Below are positions 1 through 9,505 of a DNA stretch of 64,000 nucleotides, one piece after another. The position numbers and the translations under genes were made by a program. The notes under the pieces are model-generated. The model was not told the DNA's origin and searched no databases. It saw only the letters and a list, made by a program, of their open reading frames with translations. Where the stretch lies: contig JAGAMG010000007.1 of assembly GCA_017624835.1 (NCBI GenBank), forward strand, positions 1 to 64,000. Reading direction: 5' to 3'. The stretch's first letter is position 1. Each line of letters starts with the position of its first letter. Source of the stretch: Lachnospiraceae bacterium. Lineage in GTDB: Bacteria; Bacillota; Clostridia; Lachnospirales; Lachnospiraceae.

Positions 1-66
1 AGTAAAGCTTTTTGGAAATTTGTCAAAGCTCAGATGCACCACTTGGATGATGATATACCAGCTTAA
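1..66 (+). CDS. C-terminal tail of an unidentified plus-strand gene (partial)
   Basis: The first 22 codons of the window form an open frame ending in TAA. They encode a short tail, FWKFVKAQMHHLDDDIPA preceded by SKA, which reads like a real protein C-terminus with hydrophilic, coding-like codons. The rest of the gene lies left of the window, so no function can be assigned. It converges on the VWA/MoxR operon, and the terminator between them fits two genes meeting end to end. Confidence 0.45.
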   Translation, partial: SKAFWKFVKAQMHHLDDDIPA

Positions 67-73
67 TGCCAGA

Positions 74-101
74 AAAAAGCACCGGAAAAACCGGTGCTAA
101 T
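74..101 (-). terminator. Rho-independent terminator of the MoxR/VWA operon
   Basis: A GC-rich hairpin (arms GCACCGG and CCGGTGC, loop of As on the plus strand) is followed on the minus strand by a run of Ts. It sits about 50 bases past the stop codon of the VWA gene. Confidence 0.8.
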
Positions 102-149
102 AATCCAAAATTTTTGTGACATTTTCAAAAATGCTTGACACTGTTTTTT

Positions 150-1352
150 CTACTTATTTACCATCAACTTAACCATAGCCTGATTCAGACCATCCACAGT
201 CAGCTTATACATGGGGAACATTTCCTTAATGGCAGTCTCCGCCTCTCGCCAGGGCGCACGCCCGGGTGCCATCTTAGGATTTAACCAGACCACCTTTTTG
301 TATTTACGCTTTACAAGCTGCAACCATTCATAACCGGAAAGCCCGCCGTTAGGTCCTCTATAGTTTCCTGTGGTAGAATACAATTCCTCCGGTGCCATTG
401 CTGCATCCCCAACAATGATAACCTTATAATCACTGTCCACATTACGAAACAGCCATTCCGTATCAATCCAATCTCCATTTTCACATTCCGGCGTCTTATA
501 GAGCTTGCTATAAATACAGTTGTGGAAATAGTAAGTCTTTACATCCTTATAATGATTGGACTTGTGTACTGCCTGGAATAAATCATTTAACAGATTACTA
601 AAGGGAATCATGGTTCCCCCGGAATCCATCAACAAAAGCAGCTTTACCGCATTTTTTCTGGGCTTCTGCATGACAATCTGTAAGCAGCCACCATTGTTAC
701 AGGTCTTGTCAACAGTACCATTGATATCAAGCTCCGTCTCCGGAATATCCAGCCTGCTGGAAAACTGACGCAGCTTACGGAAAGCCATCTGGAACTGCCT
801 GTTGTCAAGAACTCTGTCGTCTCTGAAGTCTCGGTATTTTCTTGCACCTACCACGGAAAATGCGGACTGATAGCCGGTCTTGCCGCCCACACGAACACCG
901 CCTACATTACCTCCCATATTACCAAAGGAGGTCTTACCCATGGTTCCAATCCAAAAACTGCCACCATTGTGCTCGCTGTCCTGATCCTTCAGACGTTGCT
1001 TAAATTTCTCTTCCACATCTTCCTTATCCACCTGCAAGTCTTCTATCTTGTTCAGATGGTCCCTTGCTTCCTCATGTGCCAGCTCCAGCATATCGGATTT
1101 TTCCAGCCAGCGAAGCATTTCTGCTCCCACCTCGGTCTCCCGCTGTACTGCCTTAAAGCATTCCTCAAAGGCCATATCAAATTTATCAAAATCCGTTTCA
1201 CTTTTTACCAGAATCATTCGGGCAACATAATAAAACTGTGTCAGCGAGCTACCGCACAAGCCCTTGTCCAGAGCTTCCTGCAAGGTCAGCCACTCTCCCA
1301 AGGTTACCCGTAACCCCTTTGCCCGAAGGGTATCAAAAAATTTTATAAACAT
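150..1352 (-). CDS. VWA-domain protein (CoxE-like), partner of the MoxR ATPase
   Basis: A 400-residue protein with the layout of CoxE-like von Willebrand A proteins. It has an N-terminal helical region, a glycine-rich linker at about residues 140-160, and a C-terminal VWA fold. The metal-ion motif reads LLLLMDSGGTM (D243), so the usual DxSxS is altered to DxGxT. A second acidic strand, VIIVGDAAM, lies near 311-319. There is no signal peptide or membrane segment, so it should be cytoplasmic. It lies 36 bases downstream of the MoxR ATPase gene in the same operon. Such pairs typically act as chaperone-like assembly or metal-insertion machines (family knowledge). The client protein cannot be read from this window. 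Confidence 0.85.
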   Translation of the reverse strand: MFIKFFDTLRAKGLRVTLGEWLTLQEALDKGLCGSSLTQFYYVARMILVKSETDFDKFDMAFEECFKAVQRETEVGAEMLRWLEKSDMLELAHEEARDHLNKIEDLQVDKEDVEEKFKQRLKDQDSEHNGGSFWIGTMGKTSFGNMGGNVGGVRVGGKTGYQSAFSVVGARKYRDFRDDRVLDNRQFQMAFRKLRQFSSRLDIPETELDINGTVDKTCNNGGCLQIVMQKPRKNAVKLLLLMDSGGTMIPFSNLLNDLFQAVHKSNHYKDVKTYYFHNCIYSKLYKTPECENGDWIDTEWLFRNVDSDYKVIIVGDAAMAPEELYSTTGNYRGPNGGLSGYEWLQLVKRKYKKVVWLNPKMAPGRAPWREAETAIKEMFPMYKLTVDGLNQAMVKLMVNK

Positions 1353-1388
1353 ACTATCTTACCTTCTATTTGAAATTAGGTTTTCTGC

Positions 1389-2207
1389 CTAGTAAGTTGG
1401 TGTATTTTTTACAGTCTGTAAATCCTCGTCCTTTTTTACCACTACGCCGATAAAAGGTAATGCGCTCTTAATCTTTTCCGTAGGGATTCCACCAAGCTGC
1501 AGTGCATTGACCCAATCAATCAATTCTGAGGTGCTGGGCTTCTTGCGGATATCACGAATGGAACGAATATTATAAAATACCTCCATAGCAGCCTGCAACA
1601 GCTTGTCCTCCACATCCGGGAAATGTACCTTTATAATTTCCTCCATCAATTCCTTGGTGGGGAAATCAATGTAATGGAAAATACAACGGCGCAGGAATGC
1701 ATCCGGCAGTTCCTTCTCCGCATTTGAAGTAATAATTACGATAGGTCTGTGCTTTGCCTTGACAGTACGCTTTGTCTCATTAATATAAAATTCCATCTGG
1801 TCAAGCTCCCACAAAAGGTCATTGGGGAATTCCAAATCCGCCTTATCAATTTCATCAATCAAAAGCACTACCTGCTCCTCACTGTCAAAGGCTTCTCCCA
1901 GCTTGCCCAGCTTAATATATCTTGCAATGTCATCAACACCCTCTTCTCCAAACTGTCCATCATAGAGACGTTGAATGGTATCATATACATACAAACCTTC
2001 CTGTGCCTTAGTAGTGGATTTGATATTCCAAATAATTAACTTCTTGCCAAGTGCCTTGGCAACTGCCTCAGCCAGCATGGTTTTGCCGGTACCCGGCTCT
2101 CCTTTAATTAAAAGAGGCTTCTTTAATGCAATGGCAATATTTACACTTGCCATTAATTCCTCACTTGCTACATAATCTGCGGTTCCCTGAAAGCCTTGAT
2201 TGCTCAT
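1389..2207 (-). CDS. MoxR-family AAA+ ATPase
   Basis: A 272-residue AAA+ ATPase. Walker A is GEPGTGKT at about residues 36-43, Walker B is VVLLIDEIDKAD near 113-124, sensor 1 is ITSN near 160, and an arginine-rich FLRRC segment near 172 supplies the likely Arg finger. I chose the ATG at 2207 because GGAGG lies a good distance upstream; the ATG four codons earlier would overlap that site. MoxR ATPases act with VWA-domain proteins to remodel or activate target complexes, and the VWA partner follows 36 bases downstream. It ends with TAG, so amber is an ordinary stop codon in this genome. Confidence 0.9.
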   Translation of the reverse strand: MSNQGFQGTADYVASEELMASVNIAIALKKPLLIKGEPGTGKTMLAEAVAKALGKKLIIWNIKSTTKAQEGLYVYDTIQRLYDGQFGEEGVDDIARYIKLGKLGEAFDSEEQVVLLIDEIDKADLEFPNDLLWELDQMEFYINETKRTVKAKHRPIVIITSNAEKELPDAFLRRCIFHYIDFPTKELMEEIIKVHFPDVEDKLLQAAMEVFYNIRSIRDIRKKPSTSELIDWVNALQLGGIPTEKIKSALPFIGVVVKKDEDLQTVKNTPTY

Positions 2208-2244
2208 AAGCTCCTCCATTTCCTGCCCAAAGGGCTTGTTTTTC

Positions 2245-2273
2245 TTGAAATCTGTATATGGTTATGTTACGAT
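2245..2273 (+). promoter_or_regulatory. Candidate sigma-A promoter for metF
   Basis: TTGAAA at 2245-2250 and TACGAT at 2268-2273 are separated by 17 bases. A TG one base before the -10 gives an extended -10. It lies about 70 bases upstream of the chosen metF start, in the divergent gap between moxR and metF. Confidence 0.4.
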
Positions 2274-2341
2274 ATTCACGATGTAAAATCAAGAAAATTC
2301 CTATAAAAACTATTAGAGTAACCCAAAGGAGTGTCCCACAT

Positions 2342-3196
2342 ATGATAGCAAACACCTTACATAAGAAACAAACCCTATCCTTTGAGGTATTTCCTCCCAA
2401 AAAGGATGGTGAATTTGAATCCGCCTTTGAAACATTGGATGCTTTAGGGAAATTATCCCCGGATTTTATCAGTGTAACCTATGGCGCAGGGGGCAGCCGC
2501 TCCAAGAAAACCGTGGATATTGCTTCCTATATTCAAAACACCTTACAGATTGATGCCCTTGCCCATATGACATGTGTGGGTTGCAAGAAGGAAGCTCTGA
2601 TACAAGTTTATGAAGAATTAAAGACAGCAAATGTAAAACATGTATTGGCTCTGCGTGGTGACCGTCCCAAGGACATGACTGATGAACAATACAATTCCCG
2701 CGATTTCGCCCATGCCAGCGATATGATTACCTTTTTAAAGGAAAAAACAGATTTTCAGATTGCCGGAGCCTGCTATCCCGAAAAGCATTATGAAGCATTC
2801 AGCAAAAAGAGCGATTTGGAATTCTTGAAAATCAAACAGGACGCCGGTGCTGAGTTTTTCATTACCCAGCTTTTCTTTGATAATGATACATTTTTTGATT
2901 TCTGTGAAAAAGCAGACAAAACAGGAATTACCATTCCTATTTGCGCAGGAATTATGCCCATTACCTCTGCCAAGCAGTTGGGCACAACTATTTCCTTATC
3001 CGGTTCCAGTATTCCCAAGGCATTTGCAGATATTATTGCTACTTATGGTGATAATCCTGAGGATATGCGCAAGGCAGGTATTGATTATGCCATCAGACAG
3101 ATTCTGGATTTGCAGCAGAATAAGGTGGATGGAATTCATATTTATACCATGAATAAGCCCTTGATGGCAGCGGAAATTGTGGAAGCAGTAAGATAA
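2342..3196 (+). CDS. metF: 5,10-methylenetetrahydrofolate reductase
   Basis: A 284-residue flavoenzyme that reduces 5,10-methylene-THF to 5-methyl-THF, feeding methionine synthesis and, in acetogenic relatives, the methyl branch of the Wood-Ljungdahl pathway. Family signatures are the N-terminal FEVFPPK (catalytic Glu15), VTYGAGGS at 45-52, HMTC at 75-78, ALRGDRP near 103-109, and CYPEKH. The ATG at 2342 is preferred over an upstream in-frame start because AAAGGAG lies 10 bases before it and the family begins here. The gene stands alone on the plus strand, divergent from moxR, and ends at a strong terminator. No SAM or cobalamin riboswitch is visible in the short 5' region. Confidence 0.95.
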   Translation: MIANTLHKKQTLSFEVFPPKKDGEFESAFETLDALGKLSPDFISVTYGAGGSRSKKTVDIASYIQNTLQIDALAHMTCVGCKKEALIQVYEELKTANVKHVLALRGDRPKDMTDEQYNSRDFAHASDMITFLKEKTDFQIAGACYPEKHYEAFSKKSDLEFLKIKQDAGAEFFITQLFFDNDTFFDFCEKADKTGITIPICAGIMPITSAKQLGTTISLSGSSIPKAFADIIATYGDNPEDMRKAGIDYAIRQILDLQQNKVDGIHIYTMNKPLMAAEIVEAVR

Positions 3197-3209
3197 TATT
3201 TTTCGCTCA

Positions 3210-3246
3210 AAAGCCCCTATAGCTTTTACACTATAGAGGCTTTTTT
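3210..3246 (+). terminator. Terminator of metF
   Basis: Arms around CCCCTATAG and CTATAGAGG form a hairpin with one mismatch, followed by TTTTTTT, 13 bases after the metF stop. Confidence 0.8.
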
Positions 3247-3266
3247 ATTTGCGCAAACATTCCTAT

Positions 3267-4100
3267 TTATATTATGAATTCCCATTTCTTTCTTATCTGT
3301 CTAATTGTAATGATTGATGCTACTGCCACTAAAGTTAAAAAAACATATATAATTACATAGGCCGTAGAAAGGGAAATTATATTTCCCAAATATACTGTTG
3401 CCATTCCATTGACAATTGGCACAATAAAATCAACTGTACAATGGCACAATATACAAATAAATATTCCCACAAAATCTTTCTTTTGACTGACAAAATAACA
3501 TACCAACATACTCAATGCGATATGCAAAATCACGACCAAAATCCTCTCATAAGCTGCCAAAAGGAACATAATAAAATTCGTGTTTATCAGACTATCTTTT
3601 AATCCGATAAGCATGGTAGTATCCGCGCCTACTGCGGCTGTTTGTTCCACAAAAATATCAAAGCTTCCTGAATTAATCATTATAATGTATATAATATTAC
3701 TTACATATGTTAATCCAACAACAAAAATTGATTCAATAGATCCATGTCCCAAACCCGCTGCAAAGCTTTGTGTATAATCCAACTTTTTGCTCAATATTTT
3801 CGCTACCGCATATCTACCCGCCGCTTCAAATAATCCTGCCGAAAACGCTAAAATGAAACAATACAATATATAATGCTCCAGCTCAAATTCCACGAATCCC
3901 GGCAATAGTGAAAGCATACTTAAAATAGGTGTCCTGATAATTATCTGAAACACAAAAAATCCTGCCGCCCCAAGAAGCCATGCTATCCATACGCCTTTTC
4001 CTTTGTTCTTTAAGCCGTATATTACATAAACAACTACAGGTAAAATTAAGGTAATAAATAATGTAATACAAACTGAAAGAATATTGGTTATTGGTATCAT
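3267..4100 (-). CDS. YhfC-family integral membrane protein (putative intramembrane metalloprotease)
   Basis: A 277-residue, very hydrophobic protein with about eight membrane spans. Two conserved polar motifs lie within spans: LFEAAGRY at about 90-97 and GLGHGSIES at 116-124. These match the E..R and HG..E signatures of the YhfC (DUF2324) family, which is related to CPBP/CAAX-type membrane proteases. That suggests a glutamate/histidine active site facing the membrane (inference from family). An AGAGGGG ribosome site precedes the ATG. It is transcribed convergently with metF and lies 83 bases beyond the end of gpsA. The substrate is unknown. Confidence 0.8.
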   Translation of the reverse strand: MIPITNILSVCITLFITLILPVVVYVIYGLKNKGKGVWIAWLLGAAGFFVFQIIIRTPILSMLSLLPGFVEFELEHYILYCFILAFSAGLFEAAGRYAVAKILSKKLDYTQSFAAGLGHGSIESIFVVGLTYVSNIIYIIMINSGSFDIFVEQTAAVGADTTMLIGLKDSLINTNFIMFLLAAYERILVVILHIALSMLVCYFVSQKKDFVGIFICILCHCTVDFIVPIVNGMATVYLGNIISLSTAYVIIYVFLTLVAVASIITIRQIRKKWEFII

Positions 4101-4183
4101 AATAATCCCCTCTTTATTTTTCTATCCCAAATACATACTCCGCATTATAGGTTCTTACAAATATCAATTCGCTTGGTAATTCC

Positions 4184-5197
4184 TTACTCTCTTTCCCAAC
4201 CCAAGTCAGGCACTTCAATCTTCTTATCCCTAAGCATTAAATCCTTCACTGCCTGGTCAGCACTTTTTCCATCAAACAGCACTGCATTAACCTGTTCAAT
4301 AATGGGAAGCTGCACATCATACTTTTTAGCAAGAGCCATTGCTGCCTTGGCAGAATACACACCTTCCACTACCATCTGAACCTCTTCCATTGCTTCCTCA
4401 TAGGTTTTTCCCTGTCCGATGAGAATACCTGCACGACGGTTACGGGAATGCATACTGGCACAGGTTACAATCAAATCCCCGATTCCGGTTAATCCACAGA
4501 AGGTTTCAAACTTTCCACCCATGGCAATACCAAGTCTTGCAATCTCGGTAATACCTCTGGTAATCAGCGCCGCCTTGGTGTTATCTCCATAGCCCAGCCC
4601 ATCGGCAATACCTGCCGCCAAAGCAACCACATTCTTCAAGGAGCCACCAAGCTCAATGCCCAATACATCAGGGCTTACATACACACGGAACACCTCATTC
4701 ATGAAAAGATTCTGAATATACTCCGCAGTCTTCTTACTCTTTGCCCCTACCACAATGGTGGTAGGAATTCCACGGCCAACCTCCTCTGCATGGGAAGGTC
4801 CTGACAACACTGCCACATCCGCCTGAGGAATTTCCTGCTCAATAATTTCGGACAAGGTCATCAAAGTCTTTTCTTCAATTCCCTTTGCCACATTTACAAT
4901 CTTCTGTTCTGATGCTACCAGACTGCTGAGACGATGAGCTGTCTCTCTGGTATAAGCACTGGCAACCGCCATAACCAAAAGGTCTTTTCCTTCTACTGCT
5001 TCCTTATCATCCGCAGTGAACACCATATCCTCCGGCAAAATTACCCCGGGAAGCATTTTGTGCTCATGTTTCTCTTTCAGCATCTCAATTTCTTTTTCCA
5101 ATGCGGACCACACAGTAATATGATGCCCGTTTTTATGTAACAATACTGCCAGGGCAATGCCCCAGCTACCTCCGCCTATAATACTTACTTTTGCCAT
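4184..5197 (-). CDS. gpsA: NAD(P)-dependent glycerol-3-phosphate dehydrogenase
   Basis: A 337-residue cytoplasmic enzyme reducing dihydroxyacetone phosphate to sn-glycerol-3-phosphate, the backbone for phospholipids. The Rossmann motif GGGSWG is at 8-13, VAKGIE at 103-108, LSGPSHAEEV at 131-140, the catalytic Lys in SLKNVVAL at K188, and SRNRR near 251. Length is normal for the family. It lies 24 bases after plsY, whose product uses its product as acyl acceptor, and is the last gene of the der-plsY-gpsA cluster. Confidence 0.96.
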   Translation of the reverse strand: MAKVSIIGGGSWGIALAVLLHKNGHHITVWSALEKEIEMLKEKHEHKMLPGVILPEDMVFTADDKEAVEGKDLLVMAVASAYTRETAHRLSSLVASEQKIVNVAKGIEEKTLMTLSEIIEQEIPQADVAVLSGPSHAEEVGRGIPTTIVVGAKSKKTAEYIQNLFMNEVFRVYVSPDVLGIELGGSLKNVVALAAGIADGLGYGDNTKAALITRGITEIARLGIAMGGKFETFCGLTGIGDLIVTCASMHSRNRRAGILIGQGKTYEEAMEEVQMVVEGVYSAKAAMALAKKYDVQLPIIEQVNAVLFDGKSADQAVKDLMLRDKKIEVPDLGWERE

Positions 5198-5221
5198 ACC
5201 AATTGAATACCTTTCCTCAAA

Positions 5222-5875
5222 TTAGTCCACTTTATTTTTCTTAAACAGATAGGTCTTACGTTCTTCACCGCGAAGCAGTCTTCCGATATTTTCTCTATGC
5301 TTCCAATAAGCCATCACGGTTAATATCGCCGCAACGCCATACATTTCATAAAGCTGCACCTGCGTCATATCTCCAAAAACACCCGTCTGTCCACAAATCA
5401 CTATTTCAATCATAAGTCCCGCATAAACAAGCAGAGAGCCTAAAGATACATAATGGGTAATTGCAAAACTTCCAAAAAACAAAATTACACCCATAGGGAT
5501 GAAATAAGGATGCAGTGACAAAATCAACCCCGCTGTAGCAGCAATTCCTTTTCCACCCTTGAAGCCCATATAAAAAGGAAAATTATGACCCAGAATGGCA
5601 CCGGCAGCCGCATAGATACAAAGCAGATAAATCATATCCCCGTGACTTCCGCCGAAGACTAATCTTGCCACAACAACAGCCAAAATACATTTGATACAAT
5701 CTCCTGCAAATACAATCAAGCCAGCCTTGGTTCCCAAAACTCGCAACGCATTGGTAGTGCCGGAATTTCCACTTCCATGCTGACGAATATCAATTCCATG
5801 CGCCTTTCCATAAAAATACGCGGTCTGGAACAGACCAAATACATAGCCGATAATTAAACAGATAATACGTTCCAT
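5222..5875 (-). CDS. plsY: Glycerol-3-phosphate acyltransferase (acyl-phosphate type)
   Basis: A 217-residue integral membrane enzyme that transfers an acyl chain from acyl-phosphate (made by PlsX) to glycerol-3-phosphate, giving lysophosphatidic acid. Conserved loops are GSGNSGTTN at 34-42 and GHNFP followed by GFKGGKGIA at about 96-112. Five membrane spans are evident. Its ATG shares one base with the der stop codon (TAATG), so translation is probably coupled to der. gpsA downstream supplies the substrate; plsX is in a separate cluster at 38.4 kb. Confidence 0.96.
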   Translation of the reverse strand: MERIICLIIGYVFGLFQTAYFYGKAHGIDIRQHGSGNSGTTNALRVLGTKAGLIVFAGDCIKCILAVVVARLVFGGSHGDMIYLLCIYAAAGAILGHNFPFYMGFKGGKGIAATAGLILSLHPYFIPMGVILFFGSFAITHYVSLGSLLVYAGLMIEIVICGQTGVFGDMTQVQLYEMYGVAAILTVMAYWKHRENIGRLLRGEERKTYLFKKNKVD

Positions 5876-7215
5876 TACTGTTCTTTTTCCTTTCTCTCCC
5901 TGATGATAAACCTAAGAGGCGTACCCTTAAAGCCAAAGGTCTCCCTTATCTGGTTCTCAATGTATCTTGTGTATGAAAAATGCATTAATTCCTTATCATT
6001 TACAAATATAACAAAGGTAGGGGGCTTAACCGATACCTGTGTAATATAGTAAAGGCGCAGTCTCTTACCCTTATCAGAAGGAGGCTGCTGCATGGCTACT
6101 GCTTCTGCCATAATCTCATTCAACACACCTGTAGAAACACGCATTGCATGATTTTCACTGACCATATCAATGGTTTCAAAAAGCTTGGGCAGACGCTGTC
6201 CTGTCTTGGCAGATACGAAAAGCATTTCTGCATAAGGCATGTAAGCCAGAGTATCACGAACCTTTTCCGTAAAACGATAAATGGTCTTGTCATCCTTCTC
6301 CACCGCATCCCACTTATTCACTACGATAATAACAGCTTTACCGCGGTCATGGGCAATTCCTGCAATTTTTGCATCCTGTTCAGTAACCCCTTCCACTGCA
6401 TCAATCATCATTACAACCACATCCGCACGCTCAACTGCACCAACAGTACGCACAATCATGAAACGCTCCAGGTCTTCTTTAATTTTATTCTTACGACGAA
6501 GTCCCGCAGTATCGATAAATACATATTCTTTTCCATTATAAGTAATCTCTGTGTCAACAGCATCTCTGGTAGTTCCTGCAATATCGGATACAATCAGACG
6601 ATTTTCTCCCAGAAGCTTGTTAATCAGGGAAGACTTACCTACATTAGGTTTACCAACAATAGCTACTCTGGTGCGGTCATCCTCTTCCTCCTCAGAACAT
6701 TCATCAGGAAAATAAGAAACAACCTCCTCCAGCATATCACCTAATCCTAATCTGTTTACCGCAGAAATAGGATGGGGATCACCAATGCCCAGATTGTAAA
6801 ACTCATATACATCCGCCATATACTTTTCAAAGCTGTCCACCTTATTTACCACAAGTACAACAGGCTTATGGGATCGGCGAAGCATATCTGCCACCTTGGA
6901 ATCTGCATCCACAAGTCCCTGCTTAACATCCACAAGGAAAATAATAACATCCGCAGTTTCCATTGCAATTTCTGCCTGAGCACGCATTTGGGACAAAATA
7001 ATATCCTTACTGTCCGGCTCAATACCGCCCGTATCAATCATAGTAAAGGTTTTATCCAACCAGGTAATATCCGCATAAATTCTGTCTCTGGTAATACCCG
7101 GAGTATCTTTTACAATTGATATATTTTCACCTGCCAAAGCGTTAAACAGGGTTGATTTTCCTACATTGGGTCTTCCAACCACCGCAACGATGGGCTTGGT
7201 CTTTCTCTTTGCCAT
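5875..7215 (-). CDS. der: Ribosome biogenesis GTPase Der (EngA)
   Basis: A 446-residue tandem-GTPase protein for 50S subunit maturation. The first G domain carries GRPNVGKS at 14-21, DTGG at 61-64 and NKVD at 124-127. An acidic linker (EEEEDD) near 175 leads to the second P-loop GKPNVGKS at 188-195 with DTAG and NKWD motifs. A C-terminal KH-like domain follows. Length and order match Der. GGAGGAAC precedes the start. It heads the der-plsY-gpsA set and follows the DUF512 gene after 46 bases. Confidence 0.97.
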   Translation of the reverse strand: MAKRKTKPIVAVVGRPNVGKSTLFNALAGENISIVKDTPGITRDRIYADITWLDKTFTMIDTGGIEPDSKDIILSQMRAQAEIAMETADVIIFLVDVKQGLVDADSKVADMLRRSHKPVVLVVNKVDSFEKYMADVYEFYNLGIGDPHPISAVNRLGLGDMLEEVVSYFPDECSEEEEDDRTRVAIVGKPNVGKSSLINKLLGENRLIVSDIAGTTRDAVDTEITYNGKEYVFIDTAGLRRKNKIKEDLERFMIVRTVGAVERADVVVMMIDAVEGVTEQDAKIAGIAHDRGKAVIIVVNKWDAVEKDDKTIYRFTEKVRDTLAYMPYAEMLFVSAKTGQRLPKLFETIDMVSENHAMRVSTGVLNEIMAEAVAMQQPPSDKGKRLRLYYITQVSVKPPTFVIFVNDKELMHFSYTRYIENQIRETFGFKGTPLRFIIRERKEKEQ

Positions 7216-7261
7216 AGTTCCTCCATTTTCCTATGAAATGCAGCATTTACTGCACTGTCAC

Positions 7262-8599
7262 CTATTGCTCACCTAAAATCGAATTTATAAAGTCACATCC
7301 GCTTGATTTTACAATATTAATCGGCACTTGTAAAGCCTTTTCCAATTCTGTCAGGGTCAAATCATCCAAAAAAACCTCTTCTCCACTGCGTAACACATTC
7401 TGAGGCAAAAGAAGTCTCCTTCCTAATTCTTTTCCTTGGAGCTGTGCCAAAATATCCTGCCCCGTAAGCAGTCCCGACACGGTAATCATTTCTCCGAAGA
7501 AGTTATTTGTAATAGGGTAAACATGAACTTTCAGGTTAGAATAGGTTTCTTCCAGTTCCTCTGCCATCTGTTTAATATAAGGATAGGCAAGACGGCCTGT
7601 TACCATGGAAACCTCATTTGCAGCGCTGTCTGCCCTTACTCCTGCTTTCACTTTACGCTCTGCAAGCTCCTCATGGAATTCATCCAAAAGCAATCGCAGC
7701 ATACCCACACCGTTTTCTAACTGCAAATAACCATCATAGCGCTCTTCCTCAGGCAACTCACGTTCCGCCAAAATGTACCACTCATCACTGGCATGGATAA
7801 AATGCAAGCCGTATTTCTCATAGCATTCTTTCTGATATTTTTCAATCAAATCAATCACCTGACAGGCATCCTCTTTTGTAAAAGGCTCCAAAGGATACAA
7901 TCCCTCACGATACTTGGACAGTCCCACCGGCACTACGGACACACTTTCCAAATTTGGGAGATATTTCATCAGCTCCCTAATACTGTATTCCAATTCCTTG
8001 CCATCATTGACACCCTTACAAAGCACAATCTGACCATTCATCACAATTCCGGCTTCATTTAACACATCCACCTTTTTTAAAGCCTCCCCTGCAAAACGAT
8101 TATTCAGCATCTTGCAACGCAACTCCGGATTCATGGTCTGAAAGGAAATATTGATGGGCGACAAATGATAACGACAAATTCTGTCAATATCATGGTCGGA
8201 CATATTGGTCAGGGTCACATAATTTCCCTGTAAAAAGGACAGTCTGGAATCATCATCCTTAAAATACAGAGTCTCCCGCATTCCCTTGGGCATCTGGTCT
8301 ATAAAGCAAAAAATACATTTATTATGACAATGGCGATATTCGTCCATCAAACCATTCTCAAACTCAATGCCCAAATCCTCATCAAATTCTTTATCCACCT
8401 CAAGAAGCCACTGCTCCCCGTCCGGCTTTTCAATCAATACCTCAATGTAGGTATCCTGCACCAGAAACTGATAGTCAAAAATGTCCTCTATTTCCGTATT
8501 ATCAATGGCAATCAGCTTATCGCCCACTTCAATTTCCATTTCCTCAGCAATACTGCCCGGCTGAATACTTTTAATAATATGTTCCTTCTTTTTCTGCAT
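7262..8599 (-). CDS. DUF512 / PDZ-containing putative radical SAM protein
   Basis: A 445-residue protein. An N-terminal PDZ-like segment (about 1-60) precedes a cysteine cluster CHNKCIFCF at 91-99 (CxxxCxxC), the likely 4Fe-4S site of a radical SAM core. The C-terminal third matches the DUF512 region. This family is universal in Clostridia and cyanobacteria and usually sits beside der, as here. Its reaction is not known; a housekeeping role in translation or cofactor chemistry is only inferred from context. Confidence 0.88.
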   Translation of the reverse strand: MQKKKEHIIKSIQPGSIAEEMEIEVGDKLIAIDNTEIEDIFDYQFLVQDTYIEVLIEKPDGEQWLLEVDKEFDEDLGIEFENGLMDEYRHCHNKCIFCFIDQMPKGMRETLYFKDDDSRLSFLQGNYVTLTNMSDHDIDRICRYHLSPINISFQTMNPELRCKMLNNRFAGEALKKVDVLNEAGIVMNGQIVLCKGVNDGKELEYSIRELMKYLPNLESVSVVPVGLSKYREGLYPLEPFTKEDACQVIDLIEKYQKECYEKYGLHFIHASDEWYILAERELPEEERYDGYLQLENGVGMLRLLLDEFHEELAERKVKAGVRADSAANEVSMVTGRLAYPYIKQMAEELEETYSNLKVHVYPITNNFFGEMITVSGLLTGQDILAQLQGKELGRRLLLPQNVLRSGEEVFLDDLTLTELEKALQVPINIVKSSGCDFINSILGEQ

Positions 8600-8692
8600 A
8601 ATAGATACCTTTCATTTACTTGCTGCTTTCGTTGTATTTCTTGCTATCCTGTTCTAAAATCTTTAACCCTAATTCAAAAACCAGTAATATAT

Positions 8693-9025
8693 TTACCTCA
8701 TGTACTCCTTCTTAAGCTTTGCATGATACCACATCATTACAGGCAAAGCCCCCACAATCACACCAATCAGTAAAACCGCAGAGCCGATTCCTCCCAAAAA
8801 GGAGCTTATCAGAAATGCACTGATAATTGCAATTCCATATGTAATCCACATCCAGCCATGTTTTTTATTATAAGCCTTTACATCTGTCAGCTGTTCTTTT
8901 TTAAGAGGCTTTTCCCCTGTATAAAAGCCCACGGGGTCAGTACTTTTTATCTGATAAACACCGATTGCTATCATTACCACTGATCCAAATGCCATAATTA
9001 CCAATGCAAAAATAAATTCTACCAT
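8693..9025 (-). CDS. Small membrane protein, DUF3784-like
   Basis: A 110-residue protein with three hydrophobic spans (about 2-22, 60-80 and 84-101) separated by a polar loop containing STDPVGFYTGEKP and a KKHGWMW segment. The layout resembles the DUF3784 family of small bacterial membrane proteins. A GGAGGTATACTATT ribosome site precedes the ATG. It lies 19 bases after the GNAT gene. No function can be assigned. Confidence 0.65.
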   Translation of the reverse strand: MVEFIFALVIMAFGSVVMIAIGVYQIKSTDPVGFYTGEKPLKKEQLTDVKAYNKKHGWMWITYGIAIISAFLISSFLGGIGSAVLLIGVIVGALPVMMWYHAKLKKEYMR

Positions 9026-9044
9026 AATAGTATACCTCCATCCA

Positions 9045-9482
9045 TTATTCCAGCCACTGAATAAAAGCCGTCTTATCAGAACTATTATAGCCCGCCTTCC
9101 TATAAAAATTCAAGGTCTCAGGCTCTTTTGAACCGGTAAGCAGCATCATTTTATAGCAGTTGTTTTCTTTCGCTATTTTTCTTGCATAATCCAAACATTC
9201 CGTAGCATAACCCTTTCCCCGATATTCCCTGTGAGTAACCACATTTTCTATAAATGCATAGGGTCTTACATTTCTTGTGAGATTGGGAATAATCACACAA
9301 ACACAGGAGGATACTATTTTACCATCCACCTCACATACAATCAAATGATGGTTCTTATCATTCATAATTGATTCCCAAGTCTGCTTTAAATGCGTAGATT
9401 CCTCAGGAATAGCTGTCTCATGCAAATATAAATATAATTCTAAAATTTTATATAAATCCTCATAATAAGCCTCTCGTATCAT
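9045..9482 (-). CDS. GNAT-family N-acetyltransferase
   Basis: A 145-residue acetyl-CoA-dependent acyltransferase. The acetyl-CoA loop is REYRGKGYATECLDYA, and the C-terminal strand ends with FYRKAGY, typical of GNAT. The ATG at 9482 is preferred over one five codons upstream because GGAGG lies eight bases before it and overlaps the upstream ATG. Its substrate is unknown. It is followed by the small membrane protein gene and preceded by a second, unrelated-looking GNAT gene; the two probably form one transcription unit starting at the leader near 10.1 kb. Confidence 0.85.
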   Translation of the reverse strand: MIREAYYEDLYKILELYLYLHETAIPEESTHLKQTWESIMNDKNHHLIVCEVDGKIVSSCVCVIIPNLTRNVRPYAFIENVVTHREYRGKGYATECLDYARKIAKENNCYKMMLLTGSKEPETLNFYRKAGYNSSDKTAFIQWLE

Positions 9483-9505
9483 AGGTACGCCCTCCATGGA
9501 TTATT

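Noticed and set aside
2208..2341. Riboswitch (SAM or cobalamin) ahead of metF
   Set aside because: The 5' region is only about 70 bases from the likely promoter and shows no such core or terminator/antiterminator pair.
6148..6744. Long plus-strand open frame inside der
   Set aside because: It is antisense to an intact, conserved GTPase gene, has no ribosome site and shows no recognisable motif.
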